Of a stretch of DNA of 64,000 nucleotides, positions 26,631 to 37,141 are shown in pieces. The stretch lies in contig NC_016894.1 in assembly GCF_000247605.1 (NCBI RefSeq), positions 3,399,732 to 3,463,731 of the forward strand, written 5' to 3'. The translations under genes were made by a program, and so were the position numbers. This DNA comes from Acetobacterium woodii DSM 1030. GTDB lineage: Bacteria > Bacillota > Clostridia > Eubacteriales > Eubacteriaceae. Every line of letters starts with the position of its first letter. Position 1 is the stretch's first letter. The notes under the pieces were generated by a model, which did not search any database, was not told the DNA's origin, and worked only from the letters and a program-made list of their open reading frames with translations.

Positions 26631-28286
26631 CTATTTTTTCTTTTTCGAAATCTCAACTTTTACTTTACGTTCTTTAATTATTTTGCCGTTTAATTTCTTT
26701 TCGACTTTTTTCGCCTGTTCTTCATCGACGTCAACAAATGTAAATTTATCGTACATATCAATGTTACCGACAGCTGAAGAAGGAATCCCGCACTCGCCAC
26801 AGATCGCACCTAAGATATCCCGTTTTTGCGCATGATCTTTTTCACCAACACTGATGAAAAGACGTTTTGTTTTTTCCGGACCACCTCGTCGCGATGAGCC
26901 TGAGCCACCATCGCGACGCACTCGACCATCGCGGCGGGGACCGGCGTCATTACGGCGGGGACGTCGTTCCACGGTATTAAGATCTTCGGCTTCGGAAAGC
27001 GGCAACTGTGCCTGCAATAATACTGCCGCAATGGTTTCAGCCGTATAACCTTTTTCGACCAGGTCATCAATAATTTTTACATAAGTATCTAAGCTTCCTT
27101 TTTCCGTTCCTTTTTCAGCTCGAATCTTGAATCGTTCATGGAAATGAGCAATCTTGATATCATTAATCACTTCACTGGTAGGAATTAAATCCCGTTCAAT
27201 ACTCTTTTTGGTATAGTCGGTGATTTTTTTTAGTCTGAATTGATCTCTGGAACGTGCCAAAGTTAAGGAAATTCCGCTTTTCCCTGCCCGGCCAGTTCGA
27301 CCAATCCGATGGACATAATATTCTTCATTGTCTGGCACATCATAATTAAAGACAATATCGACATCATCAACATCAATGCCTCGGGCCGCCACATCGGTTG
27401 CCACCAGAATGTTTAATTGTCCGCGGCTGAATTGTTTTAAAACCGCCATCCGCGACATCTGACGCATATCGCCATGGATTTTATCAACTGAATAACCCAA
27501 TTTTTTAAGATCGTCGGTGATCTCATCAACATATTTTTTGGTGTTGCAGAAAATAAGTGAGCGCTGTGGTTTATAAACATCCAGTAATCGGGTTAATGCT
27601 TCGAACTTGTGGTGATCACTGATATTAAAATATTTTTGCTCAATGCTGGTTGCGACCATGTTTTTCGGTGAAATTTCGACCAATACCGGATTTTTTTGAT
27701 AAGTTTCGGCAATTTTTAAAATTGGTTTTGGCATTGTTGCCGAAAATAAAACCGTCTGAATTTCATGGGCAATTTCATCAAGAATCAATTCGATATCTTC
27801 ACGGAATCCCATGTTTAACATTTCATCGGCTTCATCCAGCACCACCATTGAAATATCGCTTAACTTTAAGGTTTTGCGGCGCATATGATCCATCACCCGA
27901 CCCGGTGTTCCAACAACAATCTGGACCCCGGATTTTAGTTCTCTGATCTGTGTTTCGATCGATGCGCCCCCAAAAATTGGTAATACTTTAACGCCCTTTT
28001 GGTATTTTAAGACTTTTTTAAATTCGTCTGAGACCTGTACTGCCAACTCTCGGGTTGGGCATAAAACTAAAACTTGTACTTTCTTTATGGAAGGGTCAAG
28101 CTTTGTAATGGCTGGAATCGCAAACGCAACCGTTTTTCCGGTTCCGGTTTGTGATTTTCCAATGAGGTCTCCTCCCATCATCAATTGTGGTATCGCTTGC
28201 TCCTGGATTTCGGTCATTTCTACAAAGCCCATTTCTTCGATGCCTCGTAGGAGTTGTTCATTAATTTCTAATTCTGTAAATTTCAT
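26631..28286 (-). CDS. DEAD-box RNA helicase with C-terminal DbpA-type RNA-binding domain
   Basis: The 551-residue helicase has all core motifs: the Q motif FVEMTEIQEQAIP, Walker A SQTGTGKT, PTRELA, TPGRV, DEAD in VVLDEADEMLNMGF, SAT, and the second-domain ATDVAARGIDVDDV and HRIGRTGRAG. A basic Arg/Gly-rich linker (RRPRRNDAGPRRDGRVRR) and a DbpA RNA-binding domain (LFISVGEKDHAQKRDILGAI) close it, like the DeaD/CshA-type proteins used in ribosome assembly and cold adaptation. The ribosome site AAAGGA precedes ATG 28286. Confidence 0.94.
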   Translation of the reverse strand: MKFTELEINEQLLRGIEEMGFVEMTEIQEQAIPQLMMGGDLIGKSQTGTGKTVAFAIPAITKLDPSIKKVQVLVLCPTRELAVQVSDEFKKVLKYQKGVKVLPIFGGASIETQIRELKSGVQIVVGTPGRVMDHMRRKTLKLSDISMVVLDEADEMLNMGFREDIELILDEIAHEIQTVLFSATMPKPILKIAETYQKNPVLVEISPKNMVATSIEQKYFNISDHHKFEALTRLLDVYKPQRSLIFCNTKKYVDEITDDLKKLGYSVDKIHGDMRQMSRMAVLKQFSRGQLNILVATDVAARGIDVDDVDIVFNYDVPDNEEYYVHRIGRTGRAGKSGISLTLARSRDQFRLKKITDYTKKSIERDLIPTSEVINDIKIAHFHERFKIRAEKGTEKGSLDTYVKIIDDLVEKGYTAETIAAVLLQAQLPLSEAEDLNTVERRPRRNDAGPRRDGRVRRDGGSGSSRRGGPEKTKRLFISVGEKDHAQKRDILGAICGECGIPSSAVGNIDMYDKFTFVDVDEEQAKKVEKKLNGKIIKERKVKVEISKKKK

Positions 28287-28458
28287 TTAGTATCCTTTCT
28301 CGAATATATAACACCTTATTTTAAACCAACTTGTTCGATAAAGCAAGTTCTATTTAATTACTATTAAGAAATAATGCTTCTAACTCATGTCTCATTCAGA
28401 TTATTTCCGATTTGGCACCTTTGGATAAAAATTCTGGTCATCAAATATACCCATGGTG

Positions 28459-28492
28459 TATAATTTAGCTAAACACAGATCCTGTGTTTAGC
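28459..28492 (+). promoter_or_regulatory. promoter and palindromic operator of the XRE regulator
   Basis: A TATAAT (28459-28464) is followed at once by the perfect inverted repeat GCTAAACACAG-ATC-CTGTGTTTAGC in two 11-bp arms (28468-28492). An operator covering the transcription start fits autorepression by the gene that begins 48 bp downstream. Assignment of binding protein is inference. Confidence 0.65.
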
Positions 28493-28539
28493 TTATTCAT
28501 TGATCTCAAATTATGAATAATTATTGGAGGAAAAATACC

Positions 28540-28944
28540 ATGTCTACTTTTGGAACACGATTAAAACGGCTACGAATTAACAAGGATATGACTCAGCAAG
28601 ATTTTGCCGAGCATTTTGATTTAAACAAAAGCTCTATTTCTAAGTATGAAAAAGATAAAAACCTGCCGGAAAACCAGCTCCTGGTTGAAATTGCCGATTA
28701 TTTTGATGTCTCGGTTGATTACCTTTTGTGTCGTACCGACAATTCGACTTCACTTAATGATGCCAAACTTAAATCTGAGGGATCGTTAAACTCTACTGAG
28801 CAACTACTTAAACCGTTAGAAATGAAAGACCTGTTAGGCCTTTTCGGTTACGCAATGGCCAGTGAAGAAGGTAAAAAGGAAATTTTGGATTTTATTAATT
28901 TCAAACATGAAGTACTGGTTCAGCATTATTCTAAAAAAGAATAA
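28540..28944 (+). CDS. XRE-family (Cro/CI-type) transcriptional regulator
   Basis: The 134-residue protein begins STFGTRLKRLRINKDMTQQD, with the helix-turn-helix MTQQDFAEHFDLNKSSISKYE and continuation YFDVSVDYLLCRTD typical of phage-type repressors. The C-terminal part is helical and unassigned. ATG 28540 with GGAGG upstream is chosen over the ATG at 28513. No phage genes flank it, so it is a stand-alone regulator. The palindrome at 28468-28492 is a likely operator. Confidence 0.88.
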   Translation: MSTFGTRLKRLRINKDMTQQDFAEHFDLNKSSISKYEKDKNLPENQLLVEIADYFDVSVDYLLCRTDNSTSLNDAKLKSEGSLNSTEQLLKPLEMKDLLGLFGYAMASEEGKKEILDFINFKHEVLVQHYSKKE

Positions 28945-28954
28945 TTAATTTTGT

Positions 28955-29172
28955 GAAGCGGTCTAAAGATCGCTTCTGACTGTCAAAAAAGATAACTTAG
29001 TACCGACAATTGTTAGATCATGTTGTGTGCCTCAAGGCGAACAGTTGCAACGAAAAGGCTGCCTTTAGCCAAAGCTTTGATTGCAACTGTACGAATTGCG
29101 TGCATGCAACAGATTAACAATTGATCGGTACGGTCGTTTATCGACAACCTCAAGCGGTCTTCGGAGTGCTTC
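28955..29172. repeat. terminator-embedded palindromic element, copy B
   Basis: The left terminator stem (28955-28976, GAAGCG/CGCTTC) and right stem (29152-29172, AAGCGGTC/GAGTGCTT) are divergent direct repeats of each other. Between them a 175-bp imperfect palindrome has arms from TACCGACAATTGTTAGATCA to GATTAACAATTGATCGGTA around GAACAGTTGCAA / TTGCAACTGT. The right stem has the T-run and terminates the XRE gene. Its reverse complement matches the copy at 61238-61454 almost throughout. Confidence 0.8.
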
Positions 29173-29192
29173 TTTTTTTGTCTAAAATTGAC

Positions 29193-31139
29193 TTAGCTGA
29201 TTGGCTTGATCGCATCCAGACTTTTAAGCCATTGGGTTGCTTTGGCATCGGATGGCATTCGCCAGTCACCGCGCGGTGAAAAGGACACCGTTCCGACCTT
29301 TGGTCCGTCGGGCAGACAATTGCGTTTAAACTGCTGACTGAAAAACCGCTGGTAAAAGTTTTTTAACCATTTTAAAATCACTGCTTTTTCATAAACGCCA
29401 TCAAAAGCCCGGCAAGCCAGGTAATAAACTTTCTCCGGTGAAAAACCATGGCGCACCATTTGGTACATGAAAAAATCGTGGAGTTCATAAGGGCCAACGG
29501 TTTCTTCGGTTTTCTGGGCAATTTTTCCCTCCGCATCTGGTGGTAACAATTCCGGTGATACCGGCGTATCGAGAACGTCATATAAAATTTCCTGAATCGC
29601 TTTTTCCGGGGAGTGATCCGCTACCCATTCTACCAGGTAACGAATCAGCGTTTTGGGGACACTGGCATTAACGCTGTACATCGACATATGATCGCCATTA
29701 TAAGTGGCCCAACCAAGCGCCAGTTCAGAAAGATCACCGGTGCCAATAACAATCCCCCCCAGTTTATTGGCAAGGTCCATTAAAATCTGGGTTCTTTCGC
29801 GCGCCTGGGAATTTTCATAAGTTACATTATGAAGATCCGGGGGGTGTCCAATATCCTTAAAATGAGCCTGACAGGCTGCCACAATTGAAATCTCATGAAA
29901 AGTAGCACCTAAACCATTTATCAGTGCAACCGCGTTCTCGTAGGTTCGATCGGTGGTGCCAAACCCCGGCATCGTTACCGCATGAATTTTCGTTCGGGGG
30001 ATGTTAAAGCGATCGCAAACACTCACACAAACCAATAACGCCATGGTTGAATCCAGTCCGCCGGAAATACCGACCACCATTGGAGCATTGCCAATATGCG
30101 CAAGCCGAGTCGCCAGACCAATGGTTTGAATATTAAATATTTCTTCGCACCGTTCACTGCGCCGATTAAGATCACCCGGGACAAACGGCCAGGGGTTAAC
30201 GTCCCGCTCAAAATTGTCGGTTCCCGGGGTTTCAAAGGTAATGGTTCGGTAATGATGGCCCTTGAGCAGATCAAACGAATCGCCAAACCCGTGCATCATT
30301 TGGCGATCATGAATCAGCGATTCGACATCAATGTCGGCAATTAATAATTCGTTTCCAAGGTTAAATTTCGGCAATTCTTTTAATAAAATTCCCCGTTCAC
30401 AAATAATCGCATTGCCACCAAAAACCAAATCACTGGTCGATTCCCCAAATCCCGCTGAAGTATATAAATACGCGACATTCCCGCGTCCCGATTGCGAACG
30501 AATCAATTCACGACGATAGTCGCTTTTGCCAACCACTTCATTACTGGCTGACGGATTAAGAATCACTGTTGCGCCGGCCAAAGCATGGAAGCTACCGGGC
30601 GAAATAGGTACCCATAAATCCTCGCAAATTTCAATTCCAACCACCAGTTCTTCATGTTTTGCATGCTGAAAAAGTAAATCCGTGCCGATCGGAACAACTT
30701 GTGAACATAACTTAATTTCAGTTTGCAGCAGTGACTTTGCCGAAGCAAACCAACGTTTTTCATAAAACTCCTGATAATTAGGAATATAGGTTTTTGGCAC
30801 CACCCCTAATATTTTCCCATCATTGATCGTTGCCGCACAATTGTAAAGACTCCCGCCCACCACCAGCGGTAAGCCGACCACCAGCAGTAACTTTTTTCCC
30901 TGAGACCATTGGCAGAGCTGATCCAAAGCCGCTACCGCCTCATTTTGTAACTCCCGTTGAAAAAACAAATCACCACAAGTATATCCGGTAATCCCCAACT
31001 CCGGAAACAATAAAACCTCAACCCCAGCCTCCCATGCTTTCGCAGCTAAAGCAATGATTTCATTGATGTTATATTGACAATCTGCCAATTTAAGTTTAGG
31101 AACAGCGGCAGCTGTTCTAAAAAAGCCATATTTATGCAT
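29193..31139 (-). CDS. nadE: NAD+ synthase, glutamine-hydrolysing
   Basis: It amidates nicotinic acid adenine dinucleotide to NAD+. The N-terminal nitrilase-like glutaminase domain shows LLFPELGITGYTCGDL (Glu), a central lysine region PKTYIPNYQEFYEKR and the cysteine in VGIEICEDLW. The synthetase domain has the PP-loop VGISGGLDSTMALL and GTGDLSELALGWATYNGDH. Length 648 matches the long bacterial form. AAGGTG precedes ATG 31139. The DnaA-box cluster lies just upstream. Confidence 0.95.
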   Translation of the reverse strand: MHKYGFFRTAAAVPKLKLADCQYNINEIIALAAKAWEAGVEVLLFPELGITGYTCGDLFFQRELQNEAVAALDQLCQWSQGKKLLLVVGLPLVVGGSLYNCAATINDGKILGVVPKTYIPNYQEFYEKRWFASAKSLLQTEIKLCSQVVPIGTDLLFQHAKHEELVVGIEICEDLWVPISPGSFHALAGATVILNPSASNEVVGKSDYRRELIRSQSGRGNVAYLYTSAGFGESTSDLVFGGNAIICERGILLKELPKFNLGNELLIADIDVESLIHDRQMMHGFGDSFDLLKGHHYRTITFETPGTDNFERDVNPWPFVPGDLNRRSERCEEIFNIQTIGLATRLAHIGNAPMVVGISGGLDSTMALLVCVSVCDRFNIPRTKIHAVTMPGFGTTDRTYENAVALINGLGATFHEISIVAACQAHFKDIGHPPDLHNVTYENSQARERTQILMDLANKLGGIVIGTGDLSELALGWATYNGDHMSMYSVNASVPKTLIRYLVEWVADHSPEKAIQEILYDVLDTPVSPELLPPDAEGKIAQKTEETVGPYELHDFFMYQMVRHGFSPEKVYYLACRAFDGVYEKAVILKWLKNFYQRFFSQQFKRNCLPDGPKVGTVSFSPRGDWRMPSDAKATQWLKSLDAIKPIS

Positions 31140-31230
31140 TTATTTCACCTTACATCTTTTTATTTTTCATTTATTTAAATCATTGTCTTTCATTATATCC
31201 TGCCTGATCAGTCCTGACAATAATATTTTA

Positions 31231-31449
31231 TTTTCCACAGCCTGTGTTCAAACGGTCCTTTTTTTATTAACAATTGTCGCGGGTATTGTTTTCCCATTAC
31301 ATTGGCACTATTGGCTGATTTTTCCGTCTCTATGCAATGTTATCCACATTGTCCACAGTTAAAACCAGCCTTATCCACAATTATGAACAAATGTTATCCA
31401 CTGTTTTGAAGTTATCCACAGATTTTCTGTTAGTATATCTTGTGGATTA
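31231..31449. promoter_or_regulatory. cluster of DnaA-box-like 9-mers
   Basis: TTATCCACA occurs exactly three times (31340-31348, 31371-31379, 31412-31420). One- or two-base variants are TTTTCCACA (31231), TTGTCCACA (31349-31357, directly abutting), TTATGAACA (31381), TTATCCACT (31394) and, on the minus strand, TAATCCACA (31441-31449). Seven lie within 110 bp in the nadE-pyrG intergenic region. The sequence matches the established DnaA box. Function as a titration site, regulator of nadE, or origin element is not decided by sequence. Confidence 0.75.
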
Positions 31450-31455
31450 GCTCAT

Positions 31456-31489
31456 AAAAAAAATCAAGATCTAGGATCCTGATTTTTTT
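31456..31489 (-). terminator. intrinsic terminator of pyrG
   Basis: AAATCAAGATC pairs with GGATCCTGATTT; on the minus strand it is followed by TTTTTTTTATG. It lies 5 bp beyond the pyrG stop. Confidence 0.8.
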
Positions 31490-31494
31490 AATCA

Positions 31495-33458
<1,964 letters not shown>

Positions 33459-34103
33459 TTAAAGAATAAAGAAAAAAACGCAGATAAAATGACAAAGTGA
33501 ACCAAAAATAACAAAAATATGAAACAATTCATGAAAACCAAATGCTTTTCCAAAATTCGGTTTTTTGATCGCATAAATCACGCCACCAATCGTGTACATC
33601 ACACCGCCGCCAACTAAAAGAATAAATCCTGGTAATGGTAAAGCATGATAAAGTGGGCCTAAGACAAAAAGGGCAAACCATCCCAAAAAAATATATAAGC
33701 CAGTTCCTAACCATCGGGGCATATTGATCCAGGCAACTTTTAAAATGATCCCCAGCAAGGCCACCCCCCAGATGGCAATCATCATCACAACCCGCATGGT
33801 TCCGCTTAAACACAAAAGACAAAAGGGTGTATAAGTTCCCGCAATTAGAATAAAAATCATCGCATGATCGAGTTTTTTCAGATGTAGAAGTTTGTCATCA
33901 CTCCCCCGAAATGCATGATAACGAAAGCTGGTGCCGTACAAGCAGATTAAACCAATCCCAAAGGCCAATACCGAAATCAAGGTCAACGGTGTCACATTAT
34001 TTTGAGCAATAATCAATATTAACATTGCCATAACGCCAAAGACGGATAAAATTGCGCCAATTAAATGTGTCAAGGCATTCATTGGTTCTCTAAAATAATT
34101 CAT
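33459..34103 (-). CDS. hemolysin III family (PAQR-type) membrane protein
   Basis: The 214-residue protein has seven hydrophobic segments and the family residues EPMNALTHLIGAILS at the N-terminus, SFRYHAF, LDHAMIFILIAGTYTPF in the middle and HELFHIFVIFGSLCHFI at the end. The conserved Ser/Asp/His residues are those of the metal site of PAQR/hemolysin III proteins. Real haemolytic activity is doubtful for most members. AAAGGA precedes ATG 34103. Confidence 0.9.
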   Translation of the reverse strand: MNYFREPMNALTHLIGAILSVFGVMAMLILIIAQNNVTPLTLISVLAFGIGLICLYGTSFRYHAFRGSDDKLLHLKKLDHAMIFILIAGTYTPFCLLCLSGTMRVVMMIAIWGVALLGIILKVAWINMPRWLGTGLYIFLGWFALFVLGPLYHALPLPGFILLVGGGVMYTIGGVIYAIKKPNFGKAFGFHELFHIFVIFGSLCHFICVFFFIL

Positions 34104-34173
34104 AATTTGTCCTTTCCATTTCTTGATAATTTTCCGCTATTACTATATCACATTTTTTAAAGTTGCGCAAAAA

Positions 34174-34210
34174 AACAACCACTTAATCAAGTAACGATTA
34201 AATGGTTGTT
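34174..34210 (-). terminator. intrinsic terminator of the DUF1638 gene
   Basis: AACAACCACTTAATC pairs with GATTAAATGGTTGTT; on the minus strand TTTTTTTG follows. Confidence 0.85.
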
Positions 34211-34233
34211 TGATGACACCGTTCTTCATTGTT

Positions 34234-34905
34234 TTACACATTGCGAACGGCAACGCCTTCAAAATCTTGATGATTGGTTGTTCGACCGGGAGGAATAATA
34301 CAAAACTCATCACTCCATTGTCCGGTGATCAGTTTTGTAAGTGGCGAAATCGTTCCTGGCTCGACCACTACCTTCAAACCGATCAGCTCGCCAATGCCGT
34401 TCACTCGTGGCATTAAATCCGCAACCTGATAAGCACCGGTATCAATCAACATTAAATTTTTATAATTTTTGAACATAATGTCCATAACCCGTCTGGCCCG
34501 CTTTTCACCATACTTTGCCAAATTATGTTGATACTCGCGATCAAGTGATTTTTCACCCTTTAACCATCCCTGCGTTAAAAAATAAGTTGATGTTCGCAGC
34601 CGCTCGATGTTCTCCTTTTCACTTAACAGAATATCAATACAATCTCCAAAACGGGGGATGACGAGAACCGCTTTTTCACTTTTTAATCCCAGCAAGCCAT
34701 TTCCGCAGTTACCATAGGCAAATAATAATTGATCATAAAATGCTTCGGCTTTATCAATTTCAGCCTGGAGGGCATTTTTTAATCGTTCCGGCGAATCGTG
34801 GAGTAAATTGGACATCCAAATCGTTTCCATTTCAATTCCGGTTTTCTTGATTGCCATTTCAACCTCATCCTTAATGGTTTCACAGGCAATTAATAGTCTC
34901 TTCAT
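34234..34905 (-). CDS. DUF1638 domain protein
   Basis: The 223-residue protein matches the DUF1638 family: LLIACETIKDEVEMAI at the start, FAYGNCGNGLLGL, VIPRFGDCIDILLSE, TYFLTQGWL, and a late LIDTGAYQV. In methylotrophic archaea and acetogens such genes often accompany corrinoid methyltransferase operons, but no methyltransferase or corrinoid protein is near here, so the role is open. AAAAGGTG precedes ATG 34905. Confidence 0.8.
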   Translation of the reverse strand: MKRLLIACETIKDEVEMAIKKTGIEMETIWMSNLLHDSPERLKNALQAEIDKAEAFYDQLLFAYGNCGNGLLGLKSEKAVLVIPRFGDCIDILLSEKENIERLRTSTYFLTQGWLKGEKSLDREYQHNLAKYGEKRARRVMDIMFKNYKNLMLIDTGAYQVADLMPRVNGIGELIGLKVVVEPGTISPLTKLITGQWSDEFCIIPPGRTTNHQDFEGVAVRNV

Positions 34906-35087
34906 TTTTACACCTTTTTTCCATTTATTCTGTCACGAATATTAGTCAGGAACTATTTGTTCTCGGCTATACTCAGTATACCGAAGAATTCTTACTTTTC
35001 AAGCTAAAATTGAGATAAAATTTCCACTTGATATTTTTATCCGCAAGGCTCACTTTATGTTATAATAAAATCATTAATTAATCTTTA

Positions 35088-35141
35088 TAGGTCATCGCAA
35101 AAACACCATGAACTTAACGTTTGATTTTGCAAAGGCCTGTA
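35088..35141. repeat. small TAGG...CCT hairpin element, copy 1
   Basis: TAGGTCATCGCAAAA at the left and TTTTGCAAAGGCCT at the right are imperfect inverted ends around CCATGAACTT...GTTTGAT. The loop words CCATGA, CTT and GTT-GAT recur in the copy at 47776-47835, while the stems differ. It lies 15 bp before the cyclo-ligase start, so it would form a hairpin in that gene's leader. Confidence 0.5.
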
Positions 35142-35156
35142 GCTCAGGAGAAGAAA

Positions 35157-35735
35157 ATGGATAAAAGTTTGTTCCGAAAAGAAACTTTAGCTCGTCGTAA
35201 AGAAATTTATAGCGCTGATACCGATGCTAAGATTATCGATTTATTTTTAAATAGTGATCTGTATAAAAAAGCCGATTGGATTATGGCCTACGTCAGCTTT
35301 GGCACCGAAATCAACACCCATGATTTTATCAAAAAGGCCTTGGCCGATGGTAAACACATTGTTGTGCCCATTTGCAATATTGCCGATCATACCATTACCT
35401 TATCTGAACTCATTAACTTTCCCGGTGATTTGGAAGAAGGCCACTACGGCATTTTAGAAGTACGCAAAGAATGTCTGCGCATTGTTGACCCCAAACAACT
35501 AGACCTGGTGATGGTTCCCGGCTGTGCCTTTTCGCCTTCTGGTCACCGTATGGGTTTTGGCGGCGGTTATTATGACCGGTTTTTAGAAACCATCAGTGAT
35601 GACTGCGTCACGGTTGCACTGGTTCGTGAAGACTTTATTTTTGATGAAATTCCAATGGAAGAACATGACAAAAGCGTTCAATTTATGGTTACCGAAAAAT
35701 GTCTAAGCGGTTGTCCGATTCAGCAGGAGGCCTAA
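35157..35735 (+). CDS. 5-formyltetrahydrofolate cyclo-ligase
   Basis: It converts 5-formyl-THF to 5,10-methenyl-THF with ATP. The 192-residue protein begins MDKSLFRKETLARRKEI and has the family C-terminal signature MVPGCAFSPSGHRMGFGGGY followed by YDRFLE. TTG at 35121 opens the frame but lacks a ribosome site; ATG 35157 follows AGGAG. It is 6 bp upstream of folC, so folate repair and polyglutamylation are co-transcribed, fitting a one-carbon-heavy metabolism. Confidence 0.93.
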   Translation: MDKSLFRKETLARRKEIYSADTDAKIIDLFLNSDLYKKADWIMAYVSFGTEINTHDFIKKALADGKHIVVPICNIADHTITLSELINFPGDLEEGHYGILEVRKECLRIVDPKQLDLVMVPGCAFSPSGHRMGFGGGYYDRFLETISDDCVTVALVREDFIFDEIPMEEHDKSVQFMVTEKCLSGCPIQQEA

Positions 35736-35741
35736 GTTAGC

Positions 35742-37043
35742 ATGAACATTACTGAAGCCATCAGCTATATTGAAGCCACCCACAAGTTTGGTACCCGATT
35801 AGGCCTTGAAAGTATGCGTCTATTACTCAATGCCATGGATAATCCTCAGGACAAACTTAAGTTTATCCACATTGCCGGCACCAATGGAAAAGGATCAACC
35901 TCAACCATGATTGCGACCATCCTTACTACCGCCGGTTACAAAACCGGCTTGTTTACATCCCCGTTTCTGGAAGCCTTTAACGAACGGATTCAACTAAACA
36001 ACGAACCGATTGATGACGAAAGTTTGATTGCGGCAACCAGTTTTGTCAAAGAACGCATCGAGATTCTGCTTGCCCAAGGCGAACCGCACCCCACCGAATT
36101 CGAAATGGTTACCGCGGTTGGCCTGCAATATTTTTATCAACAGCAGGTCGACGTCGTCGTTCTCGAAGTGGGTTTGGGCGGCCGTCTTGATGCGACCAAT
36201 ATTATCAAAGACCCCTTAGCGGTTGTAATCATGAGCATCAGCCTCGATCATACCGACTATCTCGGCAATACGCTAAGTGAAATCGCCTATGAAAAAGCCT
36301 CGATTATCAAGGAAGGCTCCGATGTTGTCGTTTACCCGCAACACCCCGAAGCATTAAAAGTTATCCTTGATTTTGCGACTTCTAAACATGCCAATGTCAC
36401 GTTAGTTAACCCGGCTGATATCTCGATTGTTAGCCACACCACTCATAACCAAACCTTGCATTATCAGGGGCATCATCTCCATCTTGATGGCTTTGAATTA
36501 AAATTACTCGGGCAGCATCAATCGCTGAATTGCCTGACCGCCCTGGAAGTAATTGCGCTTCTTAACCGCAAAGGTTACGAAATCAAATCCCGTCAGATTA
36601 AAAAAGCCCTGGCCGCCGTTGTTTTTCCCGGTCGCTTTGAACTCTTTCGGGAAAATCCGGTTATCCTGATTGATGGCGCCCATAACAGTAATGGTATTCA
36701 AGCCTTCGTTAACAATATGAATCAATATTTTCCGGGCCACCATATTAATTTATTTTTTGGCATGCTGGAAGATAAAGATATCGAAGAATCGTTATCTTAT
36801 CTGGTTCCGATCGCCAGCACCATTCATACCTTAACACCCAACAGCGACCGTGCCTTACCGGCCGAAAAGATGGCCGAGCTGATTCATGACACTTACGGCA
36901 AAACCGTCGACTTTTATGAAACGATCGAGGCCGCAGTAAAAAGCATTGATTTAACCAAAAAAGATGAAATTTATGTTTTTGTTGGTTCATTATACATGAT
37001 TGGCGAAGCCCGAACCCGGATTCGCGAAAATTTGCTATCTTAA
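35742..37043 (+). CDS. folC: folylpolyglutamate synthase / dihydrofolate synthase
   Basis: It adds glutamate to folates. The Mur-ligase-type ATP site is HIAGTNGKGSTSTMIATIL; the folate loop TSPFLEAFNERIQLN and LEVGLGGRLDATNI are conserved, as is the C-terminal DGAHNSNGI. Length 433 is normal. The ribosome site AGGAGG lies inside the end of the preceding gene. Confidence 0.96.
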   Translation: MNITEAISYIEATHKFGTRLGLESMRLLLNAMDNPQDKLKFIHIAGTNGKGSTSTMIATILTTAGYKTGLFTSPFLEAFNERIQLNNEPIDDESLIAATSFVKERIEILLAQGEPHPTEFEMVTAVGLQYFYQQQVDVVVLEVGLGGRLDATNIIKDPLAVVIMSISLDHTDYLGNTLSEIAYEKASIIKEGSDVVVYPQHPEALKVILDFATSKHANVTLVNPADISIVSHTTHNQTLHYQGHHLHLDGFELKLLGQHQSLNCLTALEVIALLNRKGYEIKSRQIKKALAAVVFPGRFELFRENPVILIDGAHNSNGIQAFVNNMNQYFPGHHINLFFGMLEDKDIEESLSYLVPIASTIHTLTPNSDRALPAEKMAELIHDTYGKTVDFYETIEAAVKSIDLTKKDEIYVFVGSLYMIGEARTRIRENLLS

Positions 37044-37070
37044 TCCACACCATCACGATAATCTTAAAGA

Positions 37071-37115
37071 GCGAAAAATCATCCGCCGGTATAAATCCCG
37101 GTGCTGATTTTTCGC
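37071..37115. terminator. bidirectional terminator between folC and dusB
   Basis: GCGAAAAATCA pairs with TGATTTTTCGC around a CCGG inner stem; the plus strand continues CCTGTTTTTTT. Confidence 0.85.
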
Positions 37116-37141
37116 CCTGTTTTTTTACAAAGTTGATTTTT

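Noticed and set aside
31231-31449. Interpretation of the DnaA-box cluster as the chromosomal origin
   Set aside because: Genes on both sides run in the same direction, no dnaA, dnaN or rpmH is present and no clear unwinding element was recognised; kept only as a DnaA-box cluster.
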